The notes: generated from the letters alone by a model not told the origin. 64,000 bases of DNA from ECT2AJA-044 sp965658225 (GCA_965658225.1 CBFHRK010000003.1:32915-96914), one strand, 5' to 3'. Counted from the first letter of the stretch, positions 31,639 through 40,046 are shown. Numbers and translations are program-made.

Positions 31639-32508
31639 TTAAACGCTGAACAGATACAGATCAAGCACGACCAAGATACCAAAAACCAATGAAGCGATTC
31701 CGTTGGTAGTCATAAAGGCCAAGTTGATTTTGGAGAGGTCATTTGGTTTTACCAAGCGATGCTGAAGCAGTAACATCGCCGTAAAAAACAAGAATCCCGC
31801 CCAATAAAACCAAGCAAAATTCCCGGCATATCCGGCGTATCCCAACATCAGAAAAGTGAATACATGAAGTCCATTAGAAATTTTAATTGCGCCGATTCTT
31901 TGGAAGCGAACCGGAATAGAATGGAGGTTATTTGAACGATCAAACTCGTCGTCTTGGAGCGCATAAATTATATCGAAACCGCTAACCCAACTGAGTACCG
32001 CCAAACCAAATAGTACGGGAACTAAGGCAAACTCCCCTGTAACGGCCAGGTAGGCTCCTACAGGTGCCAAACTCAATCCGAGTCCGAGCACTAAATGGCA
32101 CAATGCAGTGAATCTCTTCGTATACGAATATCCAAGAGTAATGGCTAATGCAACCGGCGATAGCGCAAAAACAAGGGTATTCATAAAGTAGGTAGTAACT
32201 ACAAAAAGGAAACTATTCACGATCACGAAAATAAGTGCTGACTTAGGGGTAATTACTCCCAAGGGAATTTCACGTACCTCAGCTGTCCTCGGATTGGCGG
32301 TGTCAATATCTCGATCTAAATAACGATTGAAGGCCATGGCAGCAGAGCGCACAAATACCATACAGAGTAAAACAAGCCCCAGGAGGGTCCAAGAAAAGGA
32401 GGCAGAGGTAGTCCATATCGCGTAAAAGAAACCAATTAATGCAAAGGGCAAGGCGAAAATGGTATGACTGAATTTAATCAGCGAAAGATAGTTCTTGGGA
32501 GTAGCCAT
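31639..32508 (-). CDS. UbiA-family aromatic prenyltransferase (MqnP/UbiA-like)
   Basis: A 289-residue membrane prenyltransferase with about eight to nine transmembrane helices. The two Asp-rich motifs that bind the Mg-prenyl diphosphate are FNRYLDRDIDTANPRT and ALQDDEFDRSNNLHS. UbiA enzymes attach a polyprenyl chain to an aromatic acid in quinone synthesis. In Bacteroidota, which use menaquinone, this UbiA/MqnP-like group is widespread; whether it serves menaquinone through the futalosine route or another prenylated product cannot be read from the window. A perfect TAATTTTG box ends 4 bp before the ATG, so the transcript is probably leaderless. It is followed (on the plus map, preceded) by the DinB operon and lies next to the type II NADH dehydrogenase, a quinone user. 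Confidence 0.88.
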   Translation of the reverse strand: MATPKNYLSLIKFSHTIFALPFALIGFFYAIWTTSASFSWTLLGLVLLCMVFVRSAAMAFNRYLDRDIDTANPRTAEVREIPLGVITPKSALIFVIVNSFLFVVTTYFMNTLVFALSPVALAITLGYSYTKRFTALCHLVLGLGLSLAPVGAYLAVTGEFALVPVLFGLAVLSWVSGFDIIYALQDDEFDRSNNLHSIPVRFQRIGAIKISNGLHVFTFLMLGYAGYAGNFAWFYWAGFLFFTAMLLLQHRLVKPNDLSKINLAFMTTNGIASLVFGILVVLDLYLFSV

Positions 32509-32512
32509 AGGC

Positions 32513-32520
32513 CAAAATTA
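32513..32520 (-). promoter_or_regulatory. -7 promoter box (TAATTTTG) of the prenyltransferase gene
   Basis: Perfect TAnnTTTG match ending 4 bp from the ATG at 32508; leaderless transcript expected. Confidence 0.65.
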
Positions 32521-32585
32521 CGAAACGGTATCGAGTTGAATTTTTAGAATCCTGCTAATAAGGTGCGAAGCCAGAAGGTTTTTAA

Positions 32586-33860
32586 TCATGCGGTCTTTTT
32601 CGCCTCGTACGGTCTAATGATTAGTCGAACTCCGCGATCGTATTTTAGGTAATTCCAAATCCAGTTAAACAAGGTCACTACTTTGTTTCTAAAGCCTACA
32701 AGGGAAACTAAATGCACACCCATCCAAATTGCCCAACCAAAGAACCCTTGAATTTTCATTCCAGGCAGATCCACCACGGCAAGATTGCGACCAACGGTTG
32801 CCATAGATCCTAAATCTTTGTATTTAAATGGTGTGAGTGGTTTGTTCGACAAGGACCTAACCAAGTTTTTACCGAGTAATGTTCCTTGTTGCATGGCCAC
32901 TTGGGCGAGCATGGGATGACCTTTTGGATTTGCTTCACTTTGCATTACAGCCACATCTCCAATGGCGTAAATGTTGTCTGATCCCACGACTTTATTGAAT
33001 TCATCGACAGCAATTCTGCCGCCGATTACTTGTTCAGATGTTAATCCGCCCGGGAGGGCGCCCGTTACACCAGCGGCCCATATTAAGGTGCTTCCTGGTA
33101 ATGGCTTGTTATTGGTTACCACGGTTGAACCGTCGTAGTCTTTGACAAATGTATTGGTCCAAACATGCACTCCCAAGCGCTCGAGGTACTGGATTGCTTT
33201 ATTCGAGCTCACTTCGCTCATGGACGCCAGTACGCGATCTGCTGCTTCAACCAAATGAATACTCATTCGCCGAATATCTAAATCCGGATAATCATGGGGC
33301 AATACGTGTCTTTTTAACTCGGCCAAAGCACCCGCTAATTCAACTCCGGTAGGACCCGCGCCCACGATCACATAATTCATAAGCTCTTCACGCTTTTTCA
33401 AATCGTCGGTTAAGAGGGCCGCTTCAAAGTTTTGAAGCATTAAGGAGCGTAAATTTAGTGCCTCGGGAATGGTTTTCATCGGCATGCTCAATTGCTTGAT
33501 ACTTTCGAGTCCGAAGAAATTCGTTTTGCTCCCGGTAGCGATAACCAAATGATCGTATTGAATAGAGCCGATGCTTGTCTCAACCTCTTTCTTATCTCTT
33601 GAAACGCTCAAGACTTCGGCCATTCGGAAGAATACATTTTTATATCCTGTAAATACGGTTCTCAGCGGATGCGCTATAGAATCTGGTTCGAGTCCGGCCG
33701 TAGCCACCTGATACAAAAGTGGTTGAAACGTGTGGTAGTTATGTCGATCGAGAATGACGACTTGAAAGGGCTTGTTTTTTAGGCTTTTAGCCACCATTAA
33801 ACCGCCGAAGCCGCCGCCAATAATGACTATTCGAGGGTGGTTACTTTCAGGTACATTCAT
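32586..33860 (-). CDS. ndh: Type II NADH dehydrogenase (NAD(P)/FAD-dependent oxidoreductase)
   Basis: A 424-residue NDH-2. It oxidises NADH and reduces quinone without pumping protons at the inner-membrane surface. The FAD-binding dinucleotide fold is PRIVIIGGGFGGLMVAKSL; NYHTFQPLLYQVATAGLEPD is a conserved NDH-2 segment; NADH binds at VIVGAGPTGVELAGALAEL; NIYAIGDVA is the second FAD motif. The C-terminal 70 residues (GFFGWAIWMGVHLVSLVGFR) are amphipathic and anchor the enzyme. The ATG at 33860 is chosen because a perfect TACCTTTG box lies at 33876-33883, inside a longer reading from 33896. A hairpin element lies at 33047-33060. Confidence 0.93.
   Translation of the reverse strand: MNVPESNHPRIVIIGGGFGGLMVAKSLKNKPFQVVILDRHNYHTFQPLLYQVATAGLEPDSIAHPLRTVFTGYKNVFFRMAEVLSVSRDKKEVETSIGSIQYDHLVIATGSKTNFFGLESIKQLSMPMKTIPEALNLRSLMLQNFEAALLTDDLKKREELMNYVIVGAGPTGVELAGALAELKRHVLPHDYPDLDIRRMSIHLVEAADRVLASMSEVSSNKAIQYLERLGVHVWTNTFVKDYDGSTVVTNNKPLPGSTLIWAAGVTGALPGGLTSEQVIGGRIAVDEFNKVVGSDNIYAIGDVAVMQSEANPKGHPMLAQVAMQQGTLLGKNLVRSLSNKPLTPFKYKDLGSMATVGRNLAVVDLPGMKIQGFFGWAIWMGVHLVSLVGFRNKVVTLFNWIWNYLKYDRGVRLIIRPYEAKKTA
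33047..33060 (-). repeat. Dispersed hairpin element
   Basis: Minus-strand CGCCC-TCCC-GGGCG then GATT; codes ALPGGL in ndh. Confidence 0.5.
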
Positions 33861-33875
33861 AGCGCGCAGTTTGGT

Positions 33876-33883
33876 CAAAGGTA
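33876..33883 (-). promoter_or_regulatory. -7 promoter box (TACCTTTG) of ndh
   Basis: Perfect TAnnTTTG match 15 bp upstream of the ATG at 33860; decides the start codon. Confidence 0.7.
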
Positions 33884-33946
33884 GTTTGTGCTTCATTCAT
33901 GGGCAAGGGTTGCGAAGACCATTCATTTTACCCACTTTTACAACCT

Positions 33947-34432
33947 ATGAAGGAATCAAATGTTGCGTTTCAAGAGTTCATTTCGAATTCCTGGAAGTTT
34001 AAGCTTTTTTTATTGCGATCCTTGCCGATGGCGTGGTTGGCCGGATTGCGCGTAAAGACTTTGACCGATACGCATTGTGCCGTCCAATTTCGATATAAGT
34101 ATTGGGTCAAAAACCCTTTTAAGTCGGTTTACTTTGCCGTTTTAGCCATGGCGGCTGAATTGTCTACAGGTGTTTTAGCCATGCGCGAAATATACGGGCG
34201 TAAGCCTGGAGTAAGTATGCTGGTCGTTGGTATGGAAGCAGAGTTCATGAAAAAAGCAACAGGCACCATAACTTTTACTTGCCCGTGTGGGGCTTCGTTT
34301 AAAGAAAAAGTTCAAGAAGCGGTAGACTCCAATATGCCGCAAATGGTTGTATGTCACAGCCTGGGAACTGATGAACAAGGCGACGAAGTTGCCAAGTTTA
34401 AATTAGTGTGGAGCTTCAAAGCAAAAAGCTAA
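33947..34432 (+). CDS. DUF4442 hotdog-fold protein
   Basis: A 161-residue protein of the DUF4442/thioesterase-like hotdog superfamily. Typical stretches are CAVQFRYKYWVKNPFKSVYFAVLAMAAELSTGV, where the long central helix of the hotdog carries the AMAAELSTG motif, and MEAEFMKKATGTITFTCPCG. Related hotdog proteins hydrolyse acyl-CoA; the substrate is not known. The ATG at 33947 is used; an upstream in-frame start at 33899 would add residues that look non-conserved and overlap the divergent promoter region. CACTTTTA a few bases upstream is a weak -7 box. It converges on the DksA-like gene with a 4-bp overlap. Confidence 0.8.
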   Translation: MKESNVAFQEFISNSWKFKLFLLRSLPMAWLAGLRVKTLTDTHCAVQFRYKYWVKNPFKSVYFAVLAMAAELSTGVLAMREIYGRKPGVSMLVVGMEAEFMKKATGTITFTCPCGASFKEKVQEAVDSNMPQMVVCHSLGTDEQGDEVAKFKLVWSFKAKS

Positions 34433-34767
34433 GTTCTTTGTGCGCATTGTACGCACAATAAGCTTTCAGGCAGCAGCAGTAATCGGCCCATCGGGATTTC
34501 CGCTCCACATCCTCGACACAGTCCAAAGCTTGATTCAGTAGATCGTTCCAAAGCCAATTCCAGGCTTTTTAGTCTGCGAACCGTTTTTCTACGCGCCGCC
34601 TCATTCACAGATCTGTTGTTTATGGCATCCATACGGCTGACTCTACCAATTGCGTTTTCAGGAGCAATTGGAGCGGTGAGCTCTTTTAATCGTTCTATGT
34701 CTTTTCGAAGAATATGAATCTCTAATTCAATTTTATCTACTAGTTCACGTTTCGATTTTGCATTCAT
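34429..34767 (-). CDS. TraR/DksA-type zinc finger protein
   Basis: A 112-residue protein. A long N-terminal helical hairpin (ELVDKIELEIHILRKDIERLKEL) is followed by a C4 zinc finger, CRGC-x17-CVQC, near residues 84-109, the C-terminal signature of DksA/TraR. DksA-like proteins bind the secondary channel of RNA polymerase and tune ppGpp responses. The coiled coil lacks the DxxDxA tip motif of canonical DksA, so it may act differently. Bacteroidota commonly have such a short form in addition to the canonical one. TATTCTTG box at 34778-34785. Confidence 0.78.
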   Translation of the reverse strand: MNAKSKRELVDKIELEIHILRKDIERLKELTAPIAPENAIGRVSRMDAINNRSVNEAARRKTVRRLKSLELALERSTESSFGLCRGCGAEIPMGRLLLLPESLLCVQCAQRT

Positions 34768-34777
34768 TTGAGGAATT

Positions 34778-34785
34778 CAAGAATA
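34778..34785 (-). promoter_or_regulatory. -7 promoter box (TATTCTTG) of the DksA-like gene
   Basis: One mismatch to TAnnTTTG, 10 bp upstream of the ATG at 34767. Confidence 0.45.
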
Positions 34786-34872
34786 GTCGTGCCTAGAGAA
34801 TAGTCTGTGCTTAAGGCGGTTTTTTGACACGAATCCAAAACAGGGGTACACAGCCAGATTTACCACCTAAAT

Positions 34873-35832
34873 CTAAGGTTTTCGGACGATTCTGAAATTT
34901 TCAAATTGCCAGATAGGCCTTCCAATCAAGGTGCGCTCTACAAACGAGATGATTCTGTATTTCAATCGCTCGTGTTTATGCAGTAGCCTTTCTTTATTCA
35001 CCGAACCCGAAAACTGGAGTTCCTTTTCCCAATCAAACTTTTTACGCCACTCTTCCATGACGGCTGGGTGAGTTCCTTTAAACTTCGGAATATGTTGCAT
35101 GGGGCCGTAATCGAATCGGACCGGTAGGTCTTTGAGTAATTCGTCCGATTTCTCGGTTCCGTGGTAGCTTTTGCTATTCGATTTCCGTTTCGCCGACATT
35201 AAATGTGGGGGCCGCACAAAACCGTAATGATAGATTTCGGCATCGATTAAAGCGACATTCAGTTTGCGGTTCCCTTCTTTCGTTTGATAGCTTGAATAGC
35301 TGTAATCAAATTCGGTATCGAAGTACCGGAAGCTTTGCGCATCTTTCCACGAATGAATATTGGGGTGGTTTTTAATGATCCTGATTTCGCGCGCATACCA
35401 AGTATGTCCGTTGTGTACGTGGTTGTAATCGCCCCAAAAATGGCGGTAATTAAAAAGAATCCCTTCTACTTCGTCATCATTGACATACTTTTCCATTCCG
35501 GCCTGCACGGCCGGATAAAAACGCTCGTGTAAAACTTCATCACATTGAATATAGAAAAGCCAATCGCCGGTACACGCTTCTTTGGCCTTGTCGGTTTCGC
35601 GCGCAAAAACCGTGTTTTTCGGGTAATTTTTAGTATCCCAAACGGTATCTATGATTTTGATTTTTGGTGAGTTTAACGACTCAATTTCGGCACGGGTGGT
35701 ATCATCTGAATCGTTATCACCCAGGGCAACCACAAATTCATCGACCAGGGGTAAGACGCTGGCTATTGCTTCTTTGGCTGGTATGTACAGCTTCGTAGCA
35801 TTCTTGACAAAGGTAAAGCCAGAAACACGCAT
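34873..35832 (-). CDS. GT2-like glycosyltransferase (soluble)
   Basis: A 319-residue glycosyltransferase-fold protein without membrane segments. The GT-A start is MRVSGFTFVKNATKLYIPAKEAI; VVALGDNDSDDTTRAEIESL covers the first nucleotide-binding acidic residues, and GDWLFYIQCDEVLHE contains the DXD-like xxD site. Lys/Arg-rich stretches near the C-terminus may hold the acceptor or contact the membrane. It resembles the beta-1,4-glucosyltransferase-like group found in lipopolysaccharide core synthesis, but sugar and acceptor are unknown. It is the last gene of the run DUF2807-DinB-TIGR00266-lipoprotein, 14 bp after the lipoprotein stop. A 7-bp hairpin element is at 35497-35515. Confidence 0.75.
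   Translation of the reverse strand: MRVSGFTFVKNATKLYIPAKEAIASVLPLVDEFVVALGDNDSDDTTRAEIESLNSPKIKIIDTVWDTKNYPKNTVFARETDKAKEACTGDWLFYIQCDEVLHERFYPAVQAGMEKYVNDDEVEGILFNYRHFWGDYNHVHNGHTWYAREIRIIKNHPNIHSWKDAQSFRYFDTEFDYSYSSYQTKEGNRKLNVALIDAEIYHYGFVRPPHLMSAKRKSNSKSYHGTEKSDELLKDLPVRFDYGPMQHIPKFKGTHPAVMEEWRKKFDWEKELQFSGSVNKERLLHKHERLKYRIISFVERTLIGRPIWQFENFRIVRKP
35497..35515 (+). repeat. Dispersed hairpin element, 7-bp stem
   Basis: TCCGGCC-TGCAC-GGCCGGA then TAA; antisense to glycosyltransferase codons YPAVQAGM. Confidence 0.6.
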
Positions 35833-35846
35833 ATCTTTCTGTTATC

Positions 35847-36338
35847 TTAAGACGAATGATCTGAAATGATTTTCCAGCCTTCTGATGTTTTTTCCCAGAG
35901 TAGGTTATAGTACCCAGCCAAGGTGTCTTGTTCCCGGTTTATTTGCCACATACCTATGGTGTAAAAGAAATCGGTGCCGAGTGGTTTCATTTCAAGGAGT
36001 TCGAAATTCAATTGGCCCATTTCTTCTGATGTTGGATAGCTCTTTTTGTAGTTTTTAAGCGCCATGTCATGGCCATATAATAAGCCTTTAGAGCCAATAA
36101 AAGTGAGACGTTTGTTTTTCCAATAACCTTCCATAAAGCCGTCTATACTCCCTTCGTTCCATGCGATGGTTTGTGCTTTTAAGATGGATCTGATAATGGA
36201 GTCGGTATTCTCCGTTGTTGATGCAATTCCTGGAGTGGGGGAAGTAGATTCCGCCGATTTAGGCTGACTTTGATCGCAACTCGAAAGAATTGCCATCGCG
36301 CCGAAGGCGCAAAAAATTAATGGCTTAGAAAAATTCAT
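35847..36338 (-). CDS. Lipoprotein with DUF4440/SnoaL-like domain
   Basis: A 163-residue protein. The start at 36338 gives the lipoprotein signal MNFSKPLIFCAFGAMAILSSC, with lipobox LSSC. A linker rich in Ser/Thr/Pro precedes a DUF4440/NTF2-like domain: AQTIAWNEGSIDGFMEGYW, FIGSKGLLYGHDMAL and YNLLWEKTSEGWKIISDHSS are typical. NTF2-like domains bind small ligands; no catalytic residues are evident. A longer reading to 36431 would run through the stop region of the upstream gene and lose the signal. It lies 13 bp after the TIGR00266 stop. Confidence 0.83.
   Translation of the reverse strand: MNFSKPLIFCAFGAMAILSSCDQSQPKSAESTSPTPGIASTTENTDSIIRSILKAQTIAWNEGSIDGFMEGYWKNKRLTFIGSKGLLYGHDMALKNYKKSYPTSEEMGQLNFELLEMKPLGTDFFYTIGMWQINREQDTLAGYYNLLWEKTSEGWKIISDHSS
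36298..36310 (-). repeat. Dispersed hairpin element (UUCG-type loop)
   Basis: Minus-strand GCGCC-TTC-GGCGC then GATG; in the signal-peptide codons (CAFGAM) of the DUF4440 lipoprotein. Confidence 0.55.
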
Positions 36339-36351
36339 TTGATGAAGGTAC

Positions 36352-37155
36352 TTAAAAACGGTTATCTCCATCGAGCAAGTCACCCAATCCGCCCAAAATA
36401 GACCCTTCTCCTCGTCTTTTTCCGCCTTCACTCGGCACGGATGACCAAATGCGTTCAGCCAACCTCGAAAAAGGAATGCTTTGAATCCAAACTTTCCCAG
36501 GACCTGACAACCTTGCTAGGAACAGTCCTTCGCCTCCGAAAAACGCATTTTTTATTCCCTTTACAGATTCAATATTATAATCTACGCGAGAGGTGAAAGC
36601 CACCAGACAACCGGTATCCACTTTGATAGTTTCTCCGGGTAAAAGTGTTTTTTCAATAACGGTACCGCCCGCATGCACAAAAGCCATTCCATCGCCTTCC
36701 AGCTTTTGCATTATAAAACCCTCTCCACCAAAAAAACCAACGCCGAGCCTCTTTTGAAATTCGATTCCGATTGAAACACCTTTAGCTGCCGCCAAAAAAG
36801 CGTCTTTCTGGCACATGATTCGATGATCGAGTTGCGAGAGGTCGAGCGGAATTACTTTTCCCGGATAAGGCGCTGCGAAGGTCACGTGCGCCTTTCCAAA
36901 TCCGCGATGGGTGTAGGTGGTCATAAATAATCGTTCACCTGTTAAAACACGTTTTCCTGCAGAAAAAAGCTTGTCCATGAGTCCGGTCGATTTTTTGGAA
37001 CCATCGCCGAAAATGGTATTCATTTCAATGGTTCCGTCCATCATCATTAAGCTTCCAGATTCGGCCACAACAGTTTCGTCCGTGTCTAATTCTAGTCGCA
37101 CGGCCTGCATTTCCTCACCGAAGATTTGATAGTCAATTTCGTGGCTTGATTTCAT
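36352..37155 (-). CDS. TIGR00266/AIM24-family protein
   Basis: A 267-residue cytoplasmic beta-roll protein of the TIGR00266 (AIM24) family. The start at 37155 gives MKSSHEIDYQIFGEEMQAVRLEL and overlaps the upstream DinB stop by 4 nt. Conserved elements are VVAESGSLMMMDGTIEMNT, the glycine-rich tracts GVGFFGGEGFIMQKLEGDGMAFVHAGG and AFFGGEGLFLARLSGPGKVWIQ, and SGPGKVWIQS near the C-terminus. The fold is known from structures but the function is not. An upstream ORF extension to 37215 lies inside the DinB gene and is a shadow. Confidence 0.9.
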   Translation of the reverse strand: MKSSHEIDYQIFGEEMQAVRLELDTDETVVAESGSLMMMDGTIEMNTIFGDGSKKSTGLMDKLFSAGKRVLTGERLFMTTYTHRGFGKAHVTFAAPYPGKVIPLDLSQLDHRIMCQKDAFLAAAKGVSIGIEFQKRLGVGFFGGEGFIMQKLEGDGMAFVHAGGTVIEKTLLPGETIKVDTGCLVAFTSRVDYNIESVKGIKNAFFGGEGLFLARLSGPGKVWIQSIPFSRLAERIWSSVPSEGGKRRGEGSILGGLGDLLDGDNRF

Positions 37156-37658
37156 AAATAGCGTTCTTTCATTATTTGTAAATGATGTCTTAAATGGCCC
37201 GAACAAATAAAACACAGCGCGCGAACGCTTATATCATCTCCATTTGCATTGCCTTTATTTTCCGATTCTTCGCTCAACGATTCAAAAAGAGCAATGCTGC
37301 TCGATCGAACGGATTCAAACTCTTCAAGTAAATCGTGCCAAGTTCTATTCTTTGCCTTTGCGGAAAGAACGTATTCATCTTGATCAAAACCGGGTAGGCT
37401 TGTTCGGTCTCCTCGGCCTATTGATAAGGCGCGATAGGCGAAAACGCGCTCCGAGTCAATTAGGTGTTGGATTAAGTCTTTGGGTGTCCATTTACCAGTG
37501 TCATAAGCAAACTCTTGTTTGGTAATCGGCCATTGTTTCCACAATTCAAGTGCTTCGCGCTTTGAATCGCGCAGTGCGACTAATCCATTTTGTTCCGGGG
37601 CGAGCCCTACGTAGTGTGCGTAAAATGATGCGTATTCGGTTGAGTTGGGTTGTTTCAT
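37152..37658 (-). CDS. DinB-family protein
   Basis: A 168-residue DinB-superfamily four-helix bundle protein, a distant paralogue of the one at 31069-31578. WTPKDLIQHLIDSERVFAYRAL carries the first histidine and the conserved E-R-xx-xR, and CFICSGHLRHHLQIMKERYL the other two metal ligands. This subgroup with a long RTSLPGFDQDEYV loop resembles putative bacillithiol-type transferases. Its ATG is 2 bp after the DUF2807 stop and its stop overlaps the TIGR00266 start. Confidence 0.85.
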   Translation of the reverse strand: MKQPNSTEYASFYAHYVGLAPEQNGLVALRDSKREALELWKQWPITKQEFAYDTGKWTPKDLIQHLIDSERVFAYRALSIGRGDRTSLPGFDQDEYVLSAKAKNRTWHDLLEEFESVRSSSIALFESLSEESENKGNANGDDISVRALCFICSGHLRHHLQIMKERYL

Positions 37659-37660
37659 GA

Positions 37661-38380
37661 TTAATTGTTGTTCACCAAGGAACCGCTTCCAGTAATGGTT
37701 GCGGAAATATCGGGGAATCCTTTATAAAAGACAGATCCACTGCCCGTGATTAAAACGTTTAAAGCGTCCATAACGTACACTTGTGCACTTCCAGAACCCG
37801 AAATTCTAATATCGGTGTCATTACTTTGAAGTCCGAAAGAGTCTATAAAACCCGAACCCGCAATTTCAATATCGTGGTCGTCACATTCACCTTGAAGAAC
37901 GAGTAATCCGGATCCGGAAATAAAGCTTTCGATATCGTCTGCGAGCAATTCTAGATCGATTCGGCCACTGCCGTTTATGGAAAGTTCTAAGTCGTCGGTT
38001 TCAAAGATATTGGTCCCAATTATTTCGGCGCTAGAATTCAATTCAAATTCTTGAATTTCATCAAAGTCGACGAAAATAACGAGCTCTTCATCCGTATTGA
38101 AACACTCCCGAGCGCCGATAACCAAGGTGCCATTAGAAACGTAGATATCGAGTTCATCGAGTACATTGGATTGCCCTCGCGCTTCGACAGGTAATGTGGA
38201 ATTTGAATTTTGAGTTAGATATACGGTGGCGGTGGTTTGAACTTCAATTGAGTGGAAATCAGCTACGGTGAATTCACGCTGTTCAATAGGGCCTGAACCA
38301 TTTACGCAGAAGGTATCTTCGCAAGAAGTGAATATCGTGCCGAAGGCACCAAGAAATAATGGTAGTAGGAATTTTTTCAT
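37661..38380 (-). CDS. DUF2807 (GIN domain) lipoprotein
   Basis: A 239-residue exported protein. The signal MKKFLLPLFLGAFGTIFTSC ends in the lipobox FTSC. The mature part is a right-handed beta-helix with the GIN repeat: NGSGPIEQREF, SGSGLLVLQGE, AGSGFIDSFG, SGSGSAQVY, TGSGSVFY and TGSGSLVNN, about 20 residues apart. Such head-GIN/DUF2807 proteins are abundant in Bacteroidota, sometimes under PspC/PadR-type control, and may be adhesins or envelope scaffolds. It starts a five-gene minus-strand run; cdsA ends 39 bp upstream, so read-through from the rsfS operon is possible. A hairpin element lies in the signal-peptide codons (38337-38349). Confidence 0.92.
   Translation of the reverse strand: MKKFLLPLFLGAFGTIFTSCEDTFCVNGSGPIEQREFTVADFHSIEVQTTATVYLTQNSNSTLPVEARGQSNVLDELDIYVSNGTLVIGARECFNTDEELVIFVDFDEIQEFELNSSAEIIGTNIFETDDLELSINGSGRIDLELLADDIESFISGSGLLVLQGECDDHDIEIAGSGFIDSFGLQSNDTDIRISGSGSAQVYVMDALNVLITGSGSVFYKGFPDISATITGSGSLVNNN
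38337..38349 (-). repeat. Dispersed hairpin element (UUCG-type loop)
   Basis: Minus-strand GTGCC-TTC-GGCAC then GATA; signal-peptide codons GAFGTI of the DUF2807 protein. Compare the same amino-acid and DNA pattern at 36298. Confidence 0.55.
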
Positions 38381-38419
38381 GTTCAGCTTTTTAAAACAAG
38401 GTCTAAGACCATGCCAAAT

Positions 38420-39220
38420 CTACCAAAGGGACATTATTCTGCAGTAAACGAATAAAAAGGGAATTGAAAAAATTAAACTGTCGAGTCGATCGAGCATTCC
38501 GCCGTGACCCGGAAGAATGGAACCGCTGTCTTTAATTCCTCGTCTTCTTTTGAGCCACGATTCAAAAAGGTCCCCTGTATTCGAAGTAAAGGCAAGGAGA
38601 ACAGCAAAACCCATCCAAAAAATGCGCGATTGGCTCGGTAAAAAGGATTCGAGGAAATAAGAGACCCCAATCATAATGACGACTCCACCAGCCAATCCTT
38701 CTACCGTTTTATTTGGACTAATTTTCGAAGCAAGTGGGGTTTTTCCAAGGAGTCGGCCCGTTAAATAGGCGAAAGAGTCGTTCGTCCAAATCAGCAAAAA
38801 CACAGCCCATAGAATTTCTGGATTCCAAGTGCCATTTCCGCCTAGTAATTGGGGAAGGAGATAAAAGCTCAGTGTAGGATACAAGAAAAGAGCCCCTAAT
38901 TTCGTCAAGTCTTCAACGATTGATTTACTTTTTCTAATGAGCAAGGAAACAAAGAATAGAAAGAGTACAATTGGGTAGTACAGGCGTGCGTCCGAAATGC
39001 CGTACTGTTCGAGTACGCTAGAGATAAACCATAATGAAGGAACTGCGATAAGCCAAGCGGAGACCTTCGGTAGTTGAAGAATATGCTGCATTTCTGACAA
39101 GCAAATAATCAGAAAAAAGAGCATCAAAGAATAAAAGTAGGAGGGGCCGCCGTATATACTTAATAATACTGCCGCCGCATAGGCAAACCCGCTAATGGCG
39201 CGTACTATTAGGTTGCTCAT
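38420..39220 (-). CDS. cdsA: Phosphatidate cytidylyltransferase
   Basis: A 266-residue integral membrane enzyme with about eight helices. It condenses CTP and phosphatidate to CDP-diacylglycerol, the branch point of phospholipid synthesis. The diagnostic C-terminal signature is SGSILPGHGGMLDRLDSLIFSIP, matching S-x-LPGHGG-x-DR-x-DS; upstream, WTNDSFAYLTGRLLGKTPLASKISPNKTVEG is the other conserved region, whose acidic residue and K-T/SP-x-K bind metal and phosphates. Last gene of the rsfS-ftsH-LUD-DUF2007-cdsA unit; it overlaps the DUF2007 gene by 4 nt. Confidence 0.96.
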   Translation of the reverse strand: MSNLIVRAISGFAYAAAVLLSIYGGPSYFYSLMLFFLIICLSEMQHILQLPKVSAWLIAVPSLWFISSVLEQYGISDARLYYPIVLFLFFVSLLIRKSKSIVEDLTKLGALFLYPTLSFYLLPQLLGGNGTWNPEILWAVFLLIWTNDSFAYLTGRLLGKTPLASKISPNKTVEGLAGGVVIMIGVSYFLESFLPSQSRIFWMGFAVLLAFTSNTGDLFESWLKRRRGIKDSGSILPGHGGMLDRLDSLIFSIPFLFVYCRIMSLW

Positions 39221-39417
39221 AAACCGCTTTCCTCAACGATATTCCGAGCTTTTTCAAAGGACTCTTCCGGCACCTGAATTTCGATATATCCAACAGGATA
39301 CATAGAATCTCTTTTATTCAATTGGAAAGGTTCAATATCCGCCTCTCTTAGTTTATTCGAGATTAAAGTAGCTTGGTATTCTTTGTCGGTTGTGTAAACA
39401 GATACTAATTTGCTCAT
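39217..39417 (-). CDS. DUF2007 small protein (putative signal transducing protein)
   Basis: A 66-residue protein of the DUF2007 family. It shows a beta-alpha-beta-beta-like ferredoxin pattern: KLVSVYTTDKEYQATLISNKLREADIEPFQLN and GYIEIQVPEESFEKARNIVEE. The family binds or transmits unknown signals. Its start overlaps the LUD gene stop by 4 nt and its stop overlaps the cdsA start by 4 nt, which supports that this short ORF is a real gene. Confidence 0.85.
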   Translation of the reverse strand: MSKLVSVYTTDKEYQATLISNKLREADIEPFQLNKRDSMYPVGYIEIQVPEESFEKARNIVEESGL

Positions 39418-40046
39418 GATGTTTGGTCTTCTACCAAAAGTAAGAAAACATCGTGATGAATGGAAGGATCGTACTCCCTTGTTATACCACTCGCGTTCTC
39501 GAGCTTGTTCACTTGAACCGTCGTAATATTACTGGGTATTTCAGGACTGCTATTCTTGAGTATTCGCATTCCGTCACTCAGGTTTTTTCGCAATTGAGAA
39601 GTTTTTGCAATAACTACGTGACTCGATGGAAAACAATTCAACTTTTCCCCGCCAGTTTGCTCAGAGGAAACAACAACACCTCCGTCATATGCACTCAAAA
39701 AAGCACAACTACTGACAAACGCATCGCTGTTTCGATCTTGCGTATCGAAATCTATATTGGCTCTGTCAAGAATCGAGAAAAGATTTTCTTCTCGAGCATA
39801 AACGGTGGTCCAGCGGTATTCGATTGAAAGTCGGTGCAGACTTTCAATCATTTGAGCTTCATTTTCGCAATACAAGAATTTGCCCGTTGCTTCTGTAAAT
39901 TCTTGAGCAAACTGCACATCCAGTGGAGTTTTTTCTGGCTCGAGGAATTGGTTCGATTTTGGAGAAGAGGATTTATGCTGACCGGAGGAACCGCTCAGTG
40001 CATCTTTCAATTTCTTAAATGCCCCTCCAAACGAACTTTTACTCAT
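39414..40046 (-). CDS. LUD-domain protein
   Basis: A 210-residue protein. The first 50 residues are basic and low in complexity. From about residue 45 the LUD (LutC/YkgG) fold begins: AQEFTEATGKFLYCENEAQM, then SSCAFLSAYDGGVVVSSEQTGG and HVVIAKTSQLRKNLSDGM. LUD proteins take part in L-lactate utilisation, but in Bacteroidota an LUD-like gene lying between ftsH and cdsA is a regular neighbour, which argues for an envelope or protease-linked role rather than lactate metabolism; the function is not known. It overlaps ftsH by 8 nt and DUF2007 by 4 nt. Confidence 0.85.
   Translation of the reverse strand: MSKSSFGGAFKKLKDALSGSSGQHKSSSPKSNQFLEPEKTPLDVQFAQEFTEATGKFLYCENEAQMIESLHRLSIEYRWTTVYAREENLFSILDRANIDFDTQDRNSDAFVSSCAFLSAYDGGVVVSSEQTGGEKLNCFPSSHVVIAKTSQLRKNLSDGMRILKNSSPEIPSNITTVQVNKLENASGITREYDPSIHHDVFLLLVEDQTS

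Noticed and set aside
37152..37215. Upstream extension of the TIGR00266 protein (MFYLFGPFKTSF...)
   Set aside because: It lies within the DinB gene; the ATGA overlap at 37152-37155 and the conserved N-terminus support the later start.
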